DNA from: Pseudomonadota bacterium
GTDB taxonomy: Bacteria > Pseudomonadota > Alphaproteobacteria > Rhizobiales > Rhizobiaceae
Assembly: GCA_023428515.1 (NCBI GenBank)
Contig: JAEYXI010000083.1
Coordinates: 1 to 6,102 of the forward strand
Reading direction: 5' to 3'
Length of the DNA stretch: 6,102 nucleotides
Shown piece by piece: positions 5,990 through 6,102 of the stretch. Under the pieces are notes generated by a model. The model had not been told where the DNA came from and ran no database searches. It worked only from the letters and a program-made list of their open reading frames with translations. Position numbers and translations under genes: made by a program. Within the stretch, counting starts at the first letter, position 1. Each line of letters starts with the position of its first letter.

Positions 5990-6102
5990 ATGACCATGCT
6001 TTCCAGGCCAGGCGGCATCAGCCGCCGCACCTTCCTTCAGGTCTCTGCCGCCGGCGTCGTGACCGCCACCACGCTCCGCCCGCGCTTCGCCAATGCCGAA
6101 GC
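5990..6102 (+). CDS. Twin-arginine-signal protein, probably the importer's substrate-binding protein (3' end outside window)
   Basis: Only the first 37 codons are present. They encode a twin-arginine (Tat) export signal: S11-R12-R13-T14-F15-L16-Q17 closely matches the S-R-R-x-F-L-K consensus. It is followed by a mildly hydrophobic stretch VSAAGVVTATTL (18-29) and an A-N-A site (34-36) where signal peptidase would cut. A secreted protein directly after an ABC ATPase and permease, in the same direction, is by position most likely the periplasmic substrate-binding protein (NMT1/SsuA/TauA-like). No mature domain is visible, so that role is an inference from context, while the signal peptide is read directly. 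Tat rather than Sec export implies the protein folds before crossing the membrane. Confidence 0.8.
   Translation, partial: MTMLSRPGGISRRTFLQVSAAGVVTATTLRPRFANAE

Overview
The window is GC-rich, densely coding DNA. Gene order, codon use and families (RpiR-type regulator, NitT/TauT-type ABC importer with a Tat-exported binding protein, classical SDR, GNAT) suggest an alphaproteobacterium, most likely of the rhizobial kind (Hyphomicrobiales). That placement is an inference from style; no rRNA or other marker gene is present.

Layout, left to right: (1) bases 1-1157, plus strand: the 3' part of a classical short-chain dehydrogenase/reductase (SDR), then a GNAT acetyltransferase whose ATG overlaps the SDR stop (ATGA). 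(2) Bases 1162-2937, minus strand: a 591-residue flavin-dependent monooxygenase with an extra N-terminal NTF2/SnoaL-like domain, meeting the acetyltransferase tail to tail with only 4 bases between. (3) Bases 3006-3974, minus strand: an RpiR/MurR-family regulator (HTH plus SIS domain), 68 bases upstream of the monooxygenase and probably co-transcribed with it. (4) Bases 3975-4231: an AT-richer divergent control region holding a TGTA-N7-TACA palindrome, a second hairpin-like inverted repeat, a plausible sigma70-type promoter reading right, and a leader stem-loop. (5) Bases 4232-6102, plus strand: ATPase, permease and the first 37 codons of a twin-arginine-signal protein that is almost certainly the substrate-binding protein of the importer.

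Reading the parts together (inference): the RpiR protein senses a small phosphorylated or sugar-like effector through its SIS domain and controls both the regulator-monooxygenase unit and the divergent importer. The importer would bring in a small compound, which the flavoprotein oxygenates and the SDR and acetyltransferase may process further. The substrate cannot be read from the sequence. NitT/TauT importers handle sulfonates, nitrate, cyanate, aromatic acids and thiamin-pyrimidine-like compounds, and the monooxygenase motif looks FMO-like (N- or S-oxygenation) rather than Baeyer-Villiger-like. I see no CRISPR array, tRNA, rRNA, insertion sequence or phage gene. The window looks like an ordinary catabolic/uptake locus with a few points worth checking, not a clearly new type of system.
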